The position numbers were made by a program, and so were the translations under genes. The notes under the pieces were generated by a model. The model made no database searches. It was not told where the DNA came from and saw only the letters and a program-made list of their open reading frames with translations. This document shows, piece after piece, positions 41,397 to 48,862 of a stretch of DNA of 52,174 bases. Source of the stretch: Myxococcota bacterium (GTDB taxonomy: Bacteria; Myxococcota_A; UBA9160; SZUA-336); assembly GCA_035498015.1 (NCBI GenBank), contig DATKAO010000092.1, positions 1 to 52,174 on the forward strand, in the 5' to 3' direction. Each line of letters opens with the position of its first letter. The stretch's first letter is position 1.

Positions 41397-42603
41397 CGGC
41401 GGCTCCTGGCTTGCGCACCGCCGGCCAGCCACCGTCGTCGGTGACTGCGCGCAGGCGGCGCAGCATCTCGGGTTCGAAGAAGTCGGGGCGCTCGGCGACG
41501 TACTCGGGGTACACGCACAGCCGGTCGCGCAGCGCGTAGCCCGCGGCTTCGGTGCGCGTGCGCAGCTCGTCGAGCTCGGGCCACGGCATCTCGGGATTGA
41601 TGAAGTCGATGGTGAGCGGCGAGACGCCGCCCCAGTCGTTGATGCCCGCGCGCAGCAAGAGCTCGAGCGCGCTGGGCGACAGGTTCGGCGGGGCCTGCAG
41701 GTTCATGTCGGGCCCGAGCACGAGCCGGGCAAGCGCGGTCGTGCCGGCCATCAGCGCGTCGCTCGGCGCGGGCAGCTGCGACATGCCCGTGCCGGGCTTG
41801 GGATGGAAGTTCTGCACGATCACTTCCTGGATATGACCGCCCGCGGCGTGCAGGTCGCGGATCGCGAGCAGTGTGTCGACGCGCTCTTCGGCGTTCTCGC
41901 CGATGCCGACCAGGATCCCGCTCGTGAACGGGATCTTCTGCTCGCCCGCTTCGCGCGTCATGCGCAGGCGCGCGGAGGGCTCCTTGTCGGGCGCGTGGAA
42001 GTGCGCCTGGCCGCGCTCGCGCAGGCGCGGCGAGGTGCTCTCGAGCATGAGGCCCATGCTGGGGTTCAACGGCCGCAGCGCCGCCAGCTCCTCGCTGGAC
42101 AGGATGCCGGCGTTCGAGTGCGGAAACAGTCCCTCGGCGAGTGACTCGCGGCAGGCATCGGCGAGATACTCGGTGGTGCGCGCGTAGCCGCGCTCGTGCA
42201 GCCACGCGCGGTAGCCGCGGTAGGCGACCTCGGGCTTGTCGCCCAGGCAGAACAACGCCTCGAGACAGCCGTTGGCGTATGCGCGGCGCGACGTGTCACG
42301 CACCTCGCGCAACAGCCAAGTCTTCGCGCGCGGCGAATCGGGCTCGACCGCGAAGGTGCAGTACGCGCAGCGATCGCGGCACAGATTTGTGAGCGGGATG
42401 AACACGTTCCGCGAGACCGAGACCACGCGCCCGTGGCCGCGGATGCCCGACTCCTGCGCGGCCTCGAGCAGTGGCTCGAGGATGGTCTCGGGCGCGCGCT
42501 CGACGCGCTCCATCGCCGCGATCGCGGCGGCGCGCTCCAGCGGCTCGCCGTCGACCGCCTTGCGGATGCGTTCCACGAGCTCGGCGAGCGGGGGGGCAGT
42601 CAC
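41377..42603 (-). CDS. cofG: FO synthase subunit 1, radical SAM enzyme CofG
   Basis: CofG completes FO from the CofH product. The 408-residue radical SAM protein has VFIPLTNLCRDRCAYCTF (CX3CX2C: Cys 75, 79, 82), EALFCLGDKPE, GLMLESTSPRLRERGQAHFHAPDKEP, FTSGILVGIGE and VIVQNFHPKPGTGM, all characteristic of CofG. A GTG at 42603 begins the frame; the ribosome-binding site is poor. It forms a pair with cofH and lies 23 bases after the DNA methyltransferase gene. A palindrome, CTGACGT-G-ACGTCAG, lies 39 bases before its start. Together with cofH it shows FO production; F420 itself requires genes elsewhere. Confidence 0.94.
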   Translation of the reverse strand: MTAPPLAELVERIRKAVDGEPLERAAAIAAMERVERAPETILEPLLEAAQESGIRGHGRVVSVSRNVFIPLTNLCRDRCAYCTFAVEPDSPRAKTWLLREVRDTSRRAYANGCLEALFCLGDKPEVAYRGYRAWLHERGYARTTEYLADACRESLAEGLFPHSNAGILSSEELAALRPLNPSMGLMLESTSPRLRERGQAHFHAPDKEPSARLRMTREAGEQKIPFTSGILVGIGENAEERVDTLLAIRDLHAAGGHIQEVIVQNFHPKPGTGMSQLPAPSDALMAGTTALARLVLGPDMNLQAPPNLSPSALELLLRAGINDWGGVSPLTIDFINPEMPWPELDELRTRTEAAGYALRDRLCVYPEYVAERPDFFEPEMLRRLRAVTDDGGWPAVRKPGAADVRPPV

Positions 42604-42626
42604 CTCGCGGAGGCTAACACTCGCCT

Positions 42627-43478
42627 CTACAGGCCTTCAAACTGACGTGACGTCAGGGTTTTCGGCTGCGCGAACGCCAGGCGCTTCTGCATCACGCGCA
42701 CGGCCTCCGGGCTGCGATCGACCAGGATGAAGTCGCGCCCGAGCCGCGCCGCCGCCTCGCCCGTGGTGCCGCTGCCCGCGAAGAAATCGAGCACCAGGTC
42801 GCCCGGCCGCGAGTGCACGGCCACGATGCGCGACAGGATCGCGAGCGGCTTCTGCGTGGCGTAGCCCGTGCGCTCGGCGCCGTTCGTGGGCACGATGGTC
42901 TGCCACCAGACGTCGGTCGGGGTCTTGCCGCGCGCCGCCTTCTCGGGCCCGACCAGGCCGGGCGCGGCGTAGGGGATGCGGTCGATCGCCGCGTAGTCGA
43001 AGCAGTAACTGGCGGGGTCCTTGGCGTACCACAGGATCACGTCGTGTTTGGCGGGCCAGCGCTTGCGCGTGCGCGCGCCGTAGTCGTAGGCCCAGACGAT
43101 CTCGTTCACGAAGGACGCGCGGCCGAAGATGCGGTCGAGCAGCAGCTTCACGTAGTGCGACTCGCGCGGGTCCAGGTGCACGAACAGCGAGCCGTCGGGG
43201 CGCAGCACGCGCCGGGCTTCGCGCAGGCGCGGCTCGAGATACTCCGGCAGGTCCGTGAACCGGTCGTCGAACTCCGAGACACTGACCACCTCGCTCGCGT
43301 AGCGCCGGCCGGCGAAGCCCGTGCGGTCGCCGCCCGAGGCGACGCGGCGCGTGCGCAGGCGCGTGTGTCTCTGCCTGCGGCCGGTGTTGAAGGGCGGGTC
43401 CACGTAGCACAGCGCGACGCGGCCGTCGGGCAGCGCGCGCAGCGCGTCGAGGTTCTCGCCCTGCACGATCCAACGCAC
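42627..43478 (-). CDS. Orphan site-specific DNA methyltransferase (beta class, adenine-N6 or cytosine-N4)
   Basis: The 283-residue protein has VALCYVDPPFNTG (motif IV with DPPF, about 28-40) before the SAM-binding motif I VLDFFAGSGTTGEAAARLG (about 238-256), the order of beta-class amino-methyltransferases. GSLFVHLDPRESHYVK, WAYDYGARTRKRWPAKHD, DRIPYAAPGLVGPEKAARGKTPTDVWW and TGYATQKPLAILSRIV are also conserved in this family. GTG 43478 is the likely start and is only six bases from the divergent HAD gene start. No restriction endonuclease is adjacent. Same-strand neighbours are cofG and cofH. Recognition sequence unknown. Confidence 0.88.
   Translation of the reverse strand: MRWIVQGENLDALRALPDGRVALCYVDPPFNTGRRQRHTRLRTRRVASGGDRTGFAGRRYASEVVSVSEFDDRFTDLPEYLEPRLREARRVLRPDGSLFVHLDPRESHYVKLLLDRIFGRASFVNEIVWAYDYGARTRKRWPAKHDVILWYAKDPASYCFDYAAIDRIPYAAPGLVGPEKAARGKTPTDVWWQTIVPTNGAERTGYATQKPLAILSRIVAVHSRPGDLVLDFFAGSGTTGEAAARLGRDFILVDRSPEAVRVMQKRLAFAQPKTLTSRQFEGL
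42642..42656. promoter_or_regulatory. Palindrome CTGACGT-G-ACGTCAG upstream of cofG
   Basis: Perfect 7-bp arms around one base lie at the 3' end of the methyltransferase coding region, 39 bases before the cofG GTG. It could be an operator for cofGH, or chance within coding sequence. Confidence 0.35.
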
Positions 43479-43484
43479 GCGCGT

Positions 43485-44240
43485 ATGCTCGCGCGCGTGC
43501 GGGTGCGCGCCGTCTCTCTCGACCTGTTCGACACGCTGGTCGACATCCACATGGACCGCCTGCCCCTGGTCGAGATCGGCGGGCGGCGCATTCCGTCGAC
43601 CTACGGGCTCCTGCATGCGGCGAGTGTGCACTGGCACGGGCTCGATTTCGAGTCATTCGCGGCCGAGCTGGGCCGCGTGGACCGCGAGCTCCGCGACCGG
43701 CTGCAGAAGCAGCACGTGGAGGTGCCCACGCTGGAGCGCTTCGGCGAGCTGGCGCGGCGGCTGGGCCGCGGCGGCGACCCCATGGCGCACGCGCTCACCG
43801 AGACTCACATGGCAGAGCTGCGCAAGCACGTGTCGTTCCAGCCGCACCACGCGGAGCTGATCGCGCGCCTGCACCGGCGCAGCCGGCTGGCGGTGTGCTC
43901 GAACTTCAGTCACACCGACACCGGCCGGGCCGTGCTGGCCGAGGCCGGCTTGCTCGAGCACTTCGACGCGGTGGTGATCTCCATGGACCTGCGCATCCGC
44001 AAGCCGCGGCCCGAGATCTTCCGCGCCGCGCTCGAGTCACTGGGCAGCGCGCCCGAGGAGACGCTGCACGTGGGCGACCGGCTCGACGCCGACGTCGCCG
44101 GCGCCGCGGCGCTGGGCATGCGCACGGTCTGGCTCACGCGGCGCGTGCCGGACCCGGCCGCCGACCTGGCGGCGCACGCAGGCCCGCGCCCCGCGCACGT
44201 GATCGCCGACCTGTCGGAGCTCGAGGCGCTGCTCGGCTAG
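43485..44240 (+). CDS. HAD-superfamily hydrolase
   Basis: The 251-residue protein has the four HAD motifs: VSLDLFDTLVDIH (nucleophile Asp, about 10-22), LAVCSNFS (Ser/Thr, motif II), RIRKPRPEIFRAAL (Lys, motif III) and LHVGDRLDADVAGAAALGMRTVWL (motif IV acidic residues). A helical cap domain sits between motifs I and II. Such proteins dephosphorylate small phosphometabolites; nothing specifies the substrate. It is divergent from the methyltransferase and its stop shares the palindrome CTAG with the stop of the convergent GT4 gene at 44237-44240. Confidence 0.88.
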   Translation: MLARVRVRAVSLDLFDTLVDIHMDRLPLVEIGGRRIPSTYGLLHAASVHWHGLDFESFAAELGRVDRELRDRLQKQHVEVPTLERFGELARRLGRGGDPMAHALTETHMAELRKHVSFQPHHAELIARLHRRSRLAVCSNFSHTDTGRAVLAEAGLLEHFDAVVISMDLRIRKPRPEIFRAALESLGSAPEETLHVGDRLDADVAGAAALGMRTVWLTRRVPDPAADLAAHAGPRPAHVIADLSELEALLG

Positions 44241-45418
44241 GGAAACAAGAGCCGCTCGAGCACCGCCGTCTGCCGCTCCCAATCGTAGTGCTGCGCCACG
44301 AAGCGCGTGCCGCGCCGGCCGAGCTCGCTGCGCCGCGCGCCGTCGCGCATCAGCGCGAGCGCCTGCCGCGCGAACTCGTCCGGGCTCGCTGCCACGCACA
44401 CCCCGTCCTCCTCGCCGCGCGCGCCCAGGCCCTCGAAGCCTTCGGGGCTCGTGACCACGGGTACGCCCAGCGCCAGTGACTCGAGGATCTTGTTCTGCAC
44501 GCCGCCCGCCACGCGCACGGGGCAGAGACTCGCGGCCGCCCGCTCCACGTAGGGTCGCACGTCGTCGACCGCGCCGGTCACCGTGACTCCGTCGACGCCG
44601 TCGTAGGCGCGCACCGAGGCCGGCGGGCTGACGCCCACCACGTACAGCGTGGCCTTGCCGTGGAGCGCGCGCACCCGGGGGAAGATGTCGCGCAGCATGT
44701 GCTCGGCGGCGTCGGTGTTGGCGAAGCTCGACAGGTTGCCCACGAACACCAGCCGGTCGATGTCGTAGCTCTCCGCGCGCGGCGCGAAGAACTGCCGGTC
44801 GACGCCGTTGTTCACCAGCTCTAGCCGCTCGGCGGGCGCGCCCTTGGCCGCCAGCACGTCGCGGTCCACGTCGGAGATCACCGCCGTCGCGTCGAAGGCG
44901 CGCACCAGGCGTGTCTCGTAGCGGCGCAGCCTCGGGACCTCGAGCGCGAAGATCGGCCGGAATGCGCCGCGCTGCATGGCGCGCGCGCGGTCGTAGACCA
45001 GCGAGATCGCGTCGGTGATGTCGAGCACGCGGCGCAGCGGCGCGCGCTCCACGTACTGCGCCATGCGCAGCAGGTGCACGTAGACCGCGTCGAAGCGGCG
45101 CTCGGCCAGCGTGCGCGCGACCAGCGCCCGCATGCGCCGCGAGCGGTAATAGTGCACCTGCAGCGGCAGCGCCGATGCGACACCGATCAGTGTATTGAGC
45201 CGCGAGCGCCACACCGGCAGCACGACCGTGTCGAGCGAGATACTCGGGTGCCGGGCCTGCAGCGCCCGCCCGTGCTCGAGCTCGGCCTGGTCCGCGACGA
45301 ACGAGCACAGATGGATCTCGTGGCGCGCGGACAGGCGCGCCAGGAACTCGTATGCGCGCAGCTTGTCACCGCCGACCGGCGGGTAGGGCAGGCGCGGGGT
45401 CAGGGCGAGCAGGCGCAC
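44237..45418 (-). CDS. Glycosyltransferase family 4 (sugar transferase of exopolysaccharide type)
   Basis: The 393-residue GT-B enzyme begins MRLLALTPRLPYPPVGGDKLRAYEFL (N-terminal acceptor domain), has VLDITDAISLVYDRA and ATAVISDVDRDVLAAKGAPAERLELVNNGVDRQFFAP at the hinge, and LVFVGNLSSFANTDAAEHMLRDIFP. The donor-site NKILESLALGVPVVTSPEGFEG (about 307-328) carries the conserved E of the E-x7-E motif region. The N-terminal start and the V-x-NGVD hinge resemble the family associated with PEP-CTERM/exosortase polysaccharide systems. Sugar and acceptor are unknown. It lies 252 bases before the aminotransferase start on the other strand. Confidence 0.85.
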   Translation of the reverse strand: MRLLALTPRLPYPPVGGDKLRAYEFLARLSARHEIHLCSFVADQAELEHGRALQARHPSISLDTVVLPVWRSRLNTLIGVASALPLQVHYYRSRRMRALVARTLAERRFDAVYVHLLRMAQYVERAPLRRVLDITDAISLVYDRARAMQRGAFRPIFALEVPRLRRYETRLVRAFDATAVISDVDRDVLAAKGAPAERLELVNNGVDRQFFAPRAESYDIDRLVFVGNLSSFANTDAAEHMLRDIFPRVRALHGKATLYVVGVSPPASVRAYDGVDGVTVTGAVDDVRPYVERAAASLCPVRVAGGVQNKILESLALGVPVVTSPEGFEGLGARGEEDGVCVAASPDEFARQALALMRDGARRSELGRRGTRFVAQHYDWERQTAVLERLLFP

Positions 45419-45427
45419 GCGCCGAGA

Positions 45428-45456
45428 TTGACACGCCTTTCCGCCTGCCGCATTCT
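45428..45456 (+). promoter_or_regulatory. Candidate sigma70-like promoter upstream of the aminotransferase
   Basis: TTGACA at 45428-45433 is followed by exactly 17 bases and CATTCT (45451-45456), a weak -10. The 251-bp spacer between the GT4 gene and the aminotransferase holds no supportable gene; a GAGAGGTGG ribosome-binding site precedes the ATG at 45670. Confidence 0.4.
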
Positions 45457-45669
45457 GCGCGGCCGATGCTGGTCCCGTTGGCAGAGTGTGTTCGCGACTT
45501 CGCGCCGGCCCCGATGCCGGCCGCGGCGGTCGTGCGTCGCGCCCGTACGGGGTCCCTCCGGCACGGATAGATCCGCCTCGCGATCGACGCCGGCCGGCGG
45601 GACCGACACCGAGTTCCGAGACCCGCGTCGCCCGATCCCATGATCTGATCGCATCCGAGAGGTGGAATC

Positions 45670-46866
45670 ATGTCCGAGAAGTACGACCGACTGGTGAGCC
45701 GAGAGAAACGGGTGTTCCTGCCGACCGTCCGGCGCTGGCCCATCGCGCTGGAGCGCGGCCAGGGCTCGCGCGTGTGGGACGTCGACGGCAAGGAGTACGT
45801 CGACCTCACCGCGGGCTGGGGAGTCACTTCGATCGGTCACTGCCATCCGGCGCTGGCCGACGCCATCGCGGACCAGGCGCGCACGCTGATGCAGACGACC
45901 AACAACGTCTACACCAAGCCGCAGCTCGACCTGGCCGAGCGGCTGGCGCGCGTGGCCCCGGGCGGCATGCACCGGACGTTCTTCACCTCGAGCGGCGCCG
46001 AGGCCAACGAGGGCGCGCTCAAGCTCGCCGCGCGCGCCACCGGCCGCAGCCGCTTCGTCTCCACCGTGAACAGCTTCCACGGCCGCACGCTGGGCGCGAT
46101 GGGCTGTCTGGGCCAGGAGAAGTACCGCGGCCCGTGGCGGGGGATCGTGCGCGAGGCCACGTTCATCCCCTACGGCGACGTCGACGCGCTGCGCGCGGCG
46201 CTGACTCCGGAGCACGCCGCGTTCATCGTCGAGCCCGTGCAGGGCGAGGGCGGCGTGGTCGTGCCGCCGGTCGACTACCTGAAGCGCGCGGCCGACGTGT
46301 GTCACTCGGCGGGCGCGCTCTTGATCGCCGACGAGATCCAGACCTGCATCGGCCGCACGGGCCGCTGGTTCGCCTGCGAGCATGGCGGCGCGGTGCCCGA
46401 CATTTTGACCTACGGCAAGGGCGTGGGCGGCGGCTTCCCCCTGGCCGGCTTCATGGCGACCGAGGCCGTGATGGGCGCGGTCCAGGCCGGTGACCACGGC
46501 GGCACCTACGCGGGCAACCCGCTCGCCTGCCGCGCCGGCGTCGCGGTCATGACGGTGATCGAGGACGAGAAGCTCGTGGAGCGCGCGGCCATGCTCGGCA
46601 AGGAGACACTCGCCCGCCTGGCGGCGTTCGCGGCCAAGCACGAGCAGCAGGTCGAGGGGGTGCGCGGGCTCGGGCTCCTGATCGGCGTGGTCATGCGCAA
46701 GCCCGAAGCCGCGGCCGCGGCGCACGCGGCCATGCGCGACCAGGGCGTGCTCGTGAACCTGACCGCCGACCGGGTGCTGCGCATCTTCCCGCCGCTCAAC
46801 ATCCCCGAGGGCGACCTGTCGCACGGCCTCGACGTGGTCGAGGCGTGCGTGGCCGCCGCGAAGTGA
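45670..46866 (+). CDS. Class III aminotransferase, ArgD-like
   Basis: This PLP enzyme of the acetylornithine/ornithine aminotransferase family has 398 residues. [35 protein letters not shown] (about 111-127), [50 protein letters not shown] and [16 protein letters not shown] (PLP Lys about 255) are all present, with [15 protein letters not shown]. It probably transfers an amino group from acetylornithine, GABA, or a related omega-amino compound; genes for arginine synthesis are not adjacent. The stop overlaps the start of the YceI lipoprotein gene (GTGA, 46863-46866). Confidence 0.9.
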   Translation: MSEKYDRLVSREKRVFLPTVRRWPIALERGQGSRVWDVDGKEYVDLTAGWGVTSIGHCHPALADAIADQARTLMQTTNNVYTKPQLDLAERLARVAPGGMHRTFFTSSGAEANEGALKLAARATGRSRFVSTVNSFHGRTLGAMGCLGQEKYRGPWRGIVREATFIPYGDVDALRAALTPEHAAFIVEPVQGEGGVVVPPVDYLKRAADVCHSAGALLIADEIQTCIGRTGRWFACEHGGAVPDILTYGKGVGGGFPLAGFMATEAVMGAVQAGDHGGTYAGNPLACRAGVAVMTVIEDEKLVERAAMLGKETLARLAAFAAKHEQQVEGVRGLGLLIGVVMRKPEAAAAAHAAMRDQGVLVNLTADRVLRIFPPLNIPEGDLSHGLDVVEACVAAAK

Positions 46867-47477
46867 GAGCTCGGGCTGCGCTGCTGCTGGCGGTCGCGCT
46901 CGGCGCGTCGGGCTGCGCGCTGGTCCGACACCGTGACGTGTCGGGTGTGTGGCGGCTCGTGCCCGCGGAGTCGGCGCTGCACTTCATCGGCATCAAGAAC
47001 GACGCCGTCGCCGTGCCCGGCACGTTCACCACGCTCGAAGGCGCCTACGATGCCGCGAAGCGCACCGGCTTCGTCGAGGTGAAGCTCGGCAGCACCGACA
47101 CCGGGAACCCGGCGCGCGACGAGAACATCCGCAGCCACTTCTTCGAGGTCGCGAGCTTCCCGCTCGCGCGCTTCGAGGTCAGCGGGCTGCCGATCGCCGA
47201 GACACTGCCCGAGCCCGGCGGCAGCGCGCGCATCGAGCTGGCCGGAACCTTGTCGCTGCACGGCGCCACGGTCCCGCTCAAGCTCGCCGCGCGCGTGTCG
47301 CGCGACGTGCAGAACCACCTGCACGTGCGCAACGAGGCGCCGCTCGTGCTCTCGGTGCACGAGCTCGGCATGGACGCGCAGCTCGCCGCGCTCCGGGCCG
47401 TGTGCGGCCACGAGTCGCTGTCCGGGGCGATCCCCGTGGATTTCGATCTGGCGTTCGCTCCCGTGGCCGCGGACTGA
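46863..47477 (+). CDS. YceI-family lipoprotein
   Basis: The 204-residue protein has a signal with lipobox ALGASGC (Cys about 18), then a YceI-like lipocalin-type beta barrel: WRLVPAESALHFIGIKN, FVEVKLGSTDTGNPARDENIRSHFFEV, FEVSGLP, and a core strand ELAGTLSLHGATVPLKL with the family's L-x-L-H-G pattern. YceI proteins bind isoprenoid-type lipids in the periplasm. GTG 46863 overlaps the aminotransferase stop and so is chosen over 46845. The lipid anchor is unusual for YceI, which is normally soluble. Confidence 0.88.
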   Translation: MRARAALLLAVALGASGCALVRHRDVSGVWRLVPAESALHFIGIKNDAVAVPGTFTTLEGAYDAAKRTGFVEVKLGSTDTGNPARDENIRSHFFEVASFPLARFEVSGLPIAETLPEPGGSARIELAGTLSLHGATVPLKLAARVSRDVQNHLHVRNEAPLVLSVHELGMDAQLAALRAVCGHESLSGAIPVDFDLAFAPVAAD

Positions 47478-47485
47478 CCGAGGCT

Positions 47486-48178
47486 CTAAGGCTTCTGCTC
47501 GGGCAGGTCCGGCAGCTTCACGCCGTGCCAGGGGCAGTAGGTCCAGCTCGCTTCCAGCGGCTCGCCGCCCTTCGGACACTTGCGCACGCCGGCCACCGAG
47601 GTGAGCGGCGCGTGCCAGCGGATGTCGTGCGCGGGGCCGTCCTCTTTGAAGCGATACTGGAGCACGAGCTCACCGCGCGTGCCGGCGGTGAGATACGGGT
47701 TGCCCTTGGGGTCGACGTTCGCGAGCGGCAGGAGCCGCAGCCCGTCGCCCAGCGGGCCGAGTGAGTTCCGCAGCAGGTACACGAGCGTGGGCACGAGCTT
47801 CGAGACGTCGGGGTTCACCTCGTGCAGCACCTCGAGCGTCTGGCCGTCGCGCGAGAAGCGCGCGCGCTTCACCACGTCGGCGATCGAGGCCATCGCGGGC
47901 TTCTTCTTCTCCGACAGGTCCGCATCGAGCGCGCCCACGATCACGTAGTCGCGGAAGATGCGCGCGACCTTGGCGCGCTCCTCGTCGGGAATCGACAGCT
48001 CGTTCGCGGTCCGGATCCAGTACTCGGGCGGGAGCCACCAGAAGTTCGCGACGTGCGCGCCTTCCTCGATCGTGCGCGCGGTCTCCGCGGCGATGTCGCT
48101 GCTGGTGTCTGCGGCGCGGGCGCGCGCGGTCACGAGTGACAGGAGGGCGAGCCCGGCCAGGAGCGCGATGCGTTTCAT
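47486..48178 (-). CDS. Exported protein of unknown function with C-terminal zinc-ribbon-like motif
   Basis: The 230-residue product has a signal peptide (MKRIALLAGLALLSLVTARARA). The mature part is helical (NFWWLPPEYWIRTANELSIP, VARIFRDYVIVGALDADLSEKKKP) with strands at about 150-190, and ends with VRKCPKGGEPLEASWTYCPWHGVKL, holding Cys and His in a ribbon-like spacing (CPxGG...CPWHG). I do not recognise the family. The ATG at 48178 overlaps the stop of the 217-residue gene (ATGA), suggesting coupled translation. Its end is close to the YceI gene on the other strand. Confidence 0.65.
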   Translation of the reverse strand: MKRIALLAGLALLSLVTARARAADTSSDIAAETARTIEEGAHVANFWWLPPEYWIRTANELSIPDEERAKVARIFRDYVIVGALDADLSEKKKPAMASIADVVKRARFSRDGQTLEVLHEVNPDVSKLVPTLVYLLRNSLGPLGDGLRLLPLANVDPKGNPYLTAGTRGELVLQYRFKEDGPAHDIRWHAPLTSVAGVRKCPKGGEPLEASWTYCPWHGVKLPDLPEQKP

Positions 48179-48828
48179 GGCGGGGCAGGGTAGCGGCGCC
48201 GCTCGCGGTAGGCTTCCACGCTGGCTGCGGAGCGGCCGATGCGCACGAGCTCGTCCGGCACCTGGCCGCGCCAGGCGCGCACCAGCGCGCCGGTGTCCTC
48301 GTCGTCCGGCAGCGCGGCGTAGGCGAAGGCCAGCTGGCGCTGCGCGCGCGGCGGCAGGGCGACGGTCACGTCGAGCGCCAGGCCGCGCGCGGGCTCGGCC
48401 TCGGGCGCGAGCGCGCGCGTGGCGTCCGAAGCCTCGGCCAGCGCGAACACGTGCCCGCCGAAGCGCCGCTCGCAGGCGGCCGGCGCCACGCGGTACTCAC
48501 CCGACGGCAGGTCCCAGATCTCCGTGTACTCCACCGCCACGAGCTCGCTGCCGGCGTTCTCGAGCCGCGCCAGCCCCAGGAGCAGGGCGCGGGAGCTTGC
48601 GGGCGCGAACACCACGTGAGTCACTCGGAGCGCGCCCACGGTCAGCAGGCGCCGCACCTGGGCGACACCGAAGCGTGTCGCGTCGGGCGCGCGCGTGGTG
48701 AGCACGGCGCCGTCGCAGCGCACCAGCGCGTCGATGCGCGCGCCCGCGAAGGTCACGGAGTCGCGCAACGCGAGTCCGCGGCAGCCGTCGTTCGCGAGCG
48801 GATGGCCCCCGGCGGGTGCGCCCGCCAC
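48175..48828 (-). CDS. Hypothetical protein, 217 residues
   Basis: I do not recognise this gene. It has no signal peptide or membrane segment. Beta-rich text includes LRDSVTFAGARIDALVRCDG, THVVFAPASSRALLLGLARLENAGSELVAVEYTEIWDLPSGEYRV, and LALDVTVALPPRAQRQLAFAYAAL, which reads like a beta-sandwich sugar-binding or glycoside-processing accessory domain. A GTG start at 48828 is used. It lies 34 bases after the ThDP enzyme gene and is coupled to the exported 230-residue gene by an ATGA overlap. Function unknown. Confidence 0.55.
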   Translation of the reverse strand: MAGAPAGGHPLANDGCRGLALRDSVTFAGARIDALVRCDGAVLTTRAPDATRFGVAQVRRLLTVGALRVTHVVFAPASSRALLLGLARLENAGSELVAVEYTEIWDLPSGEYRVAPAACERRFGGHVFALAEASDATRALAPEAEPARGLALDVTVALPPRAQRQLAFAYAALPDDEDTGALVRAWRGQVPDELVRIGRSAASVEAYRERRRYPAPP

Positions 48829-48862
48829 GCTCGGTCCCCAGTCCGGGTCTCCGAACCCGGAG

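Noticed and set aside
42627-43478. The methyltransferase as part of a restriction-modification system
   Set aside because: Neighbours are cofG and a HAD hydrolase; no endonuclease motif is seen on either side.
45466-45570. A 34-codon open frame before the aminotransferase
   Set aside because: No ribosome-binding site, low complexity, no leader-peptide logic.
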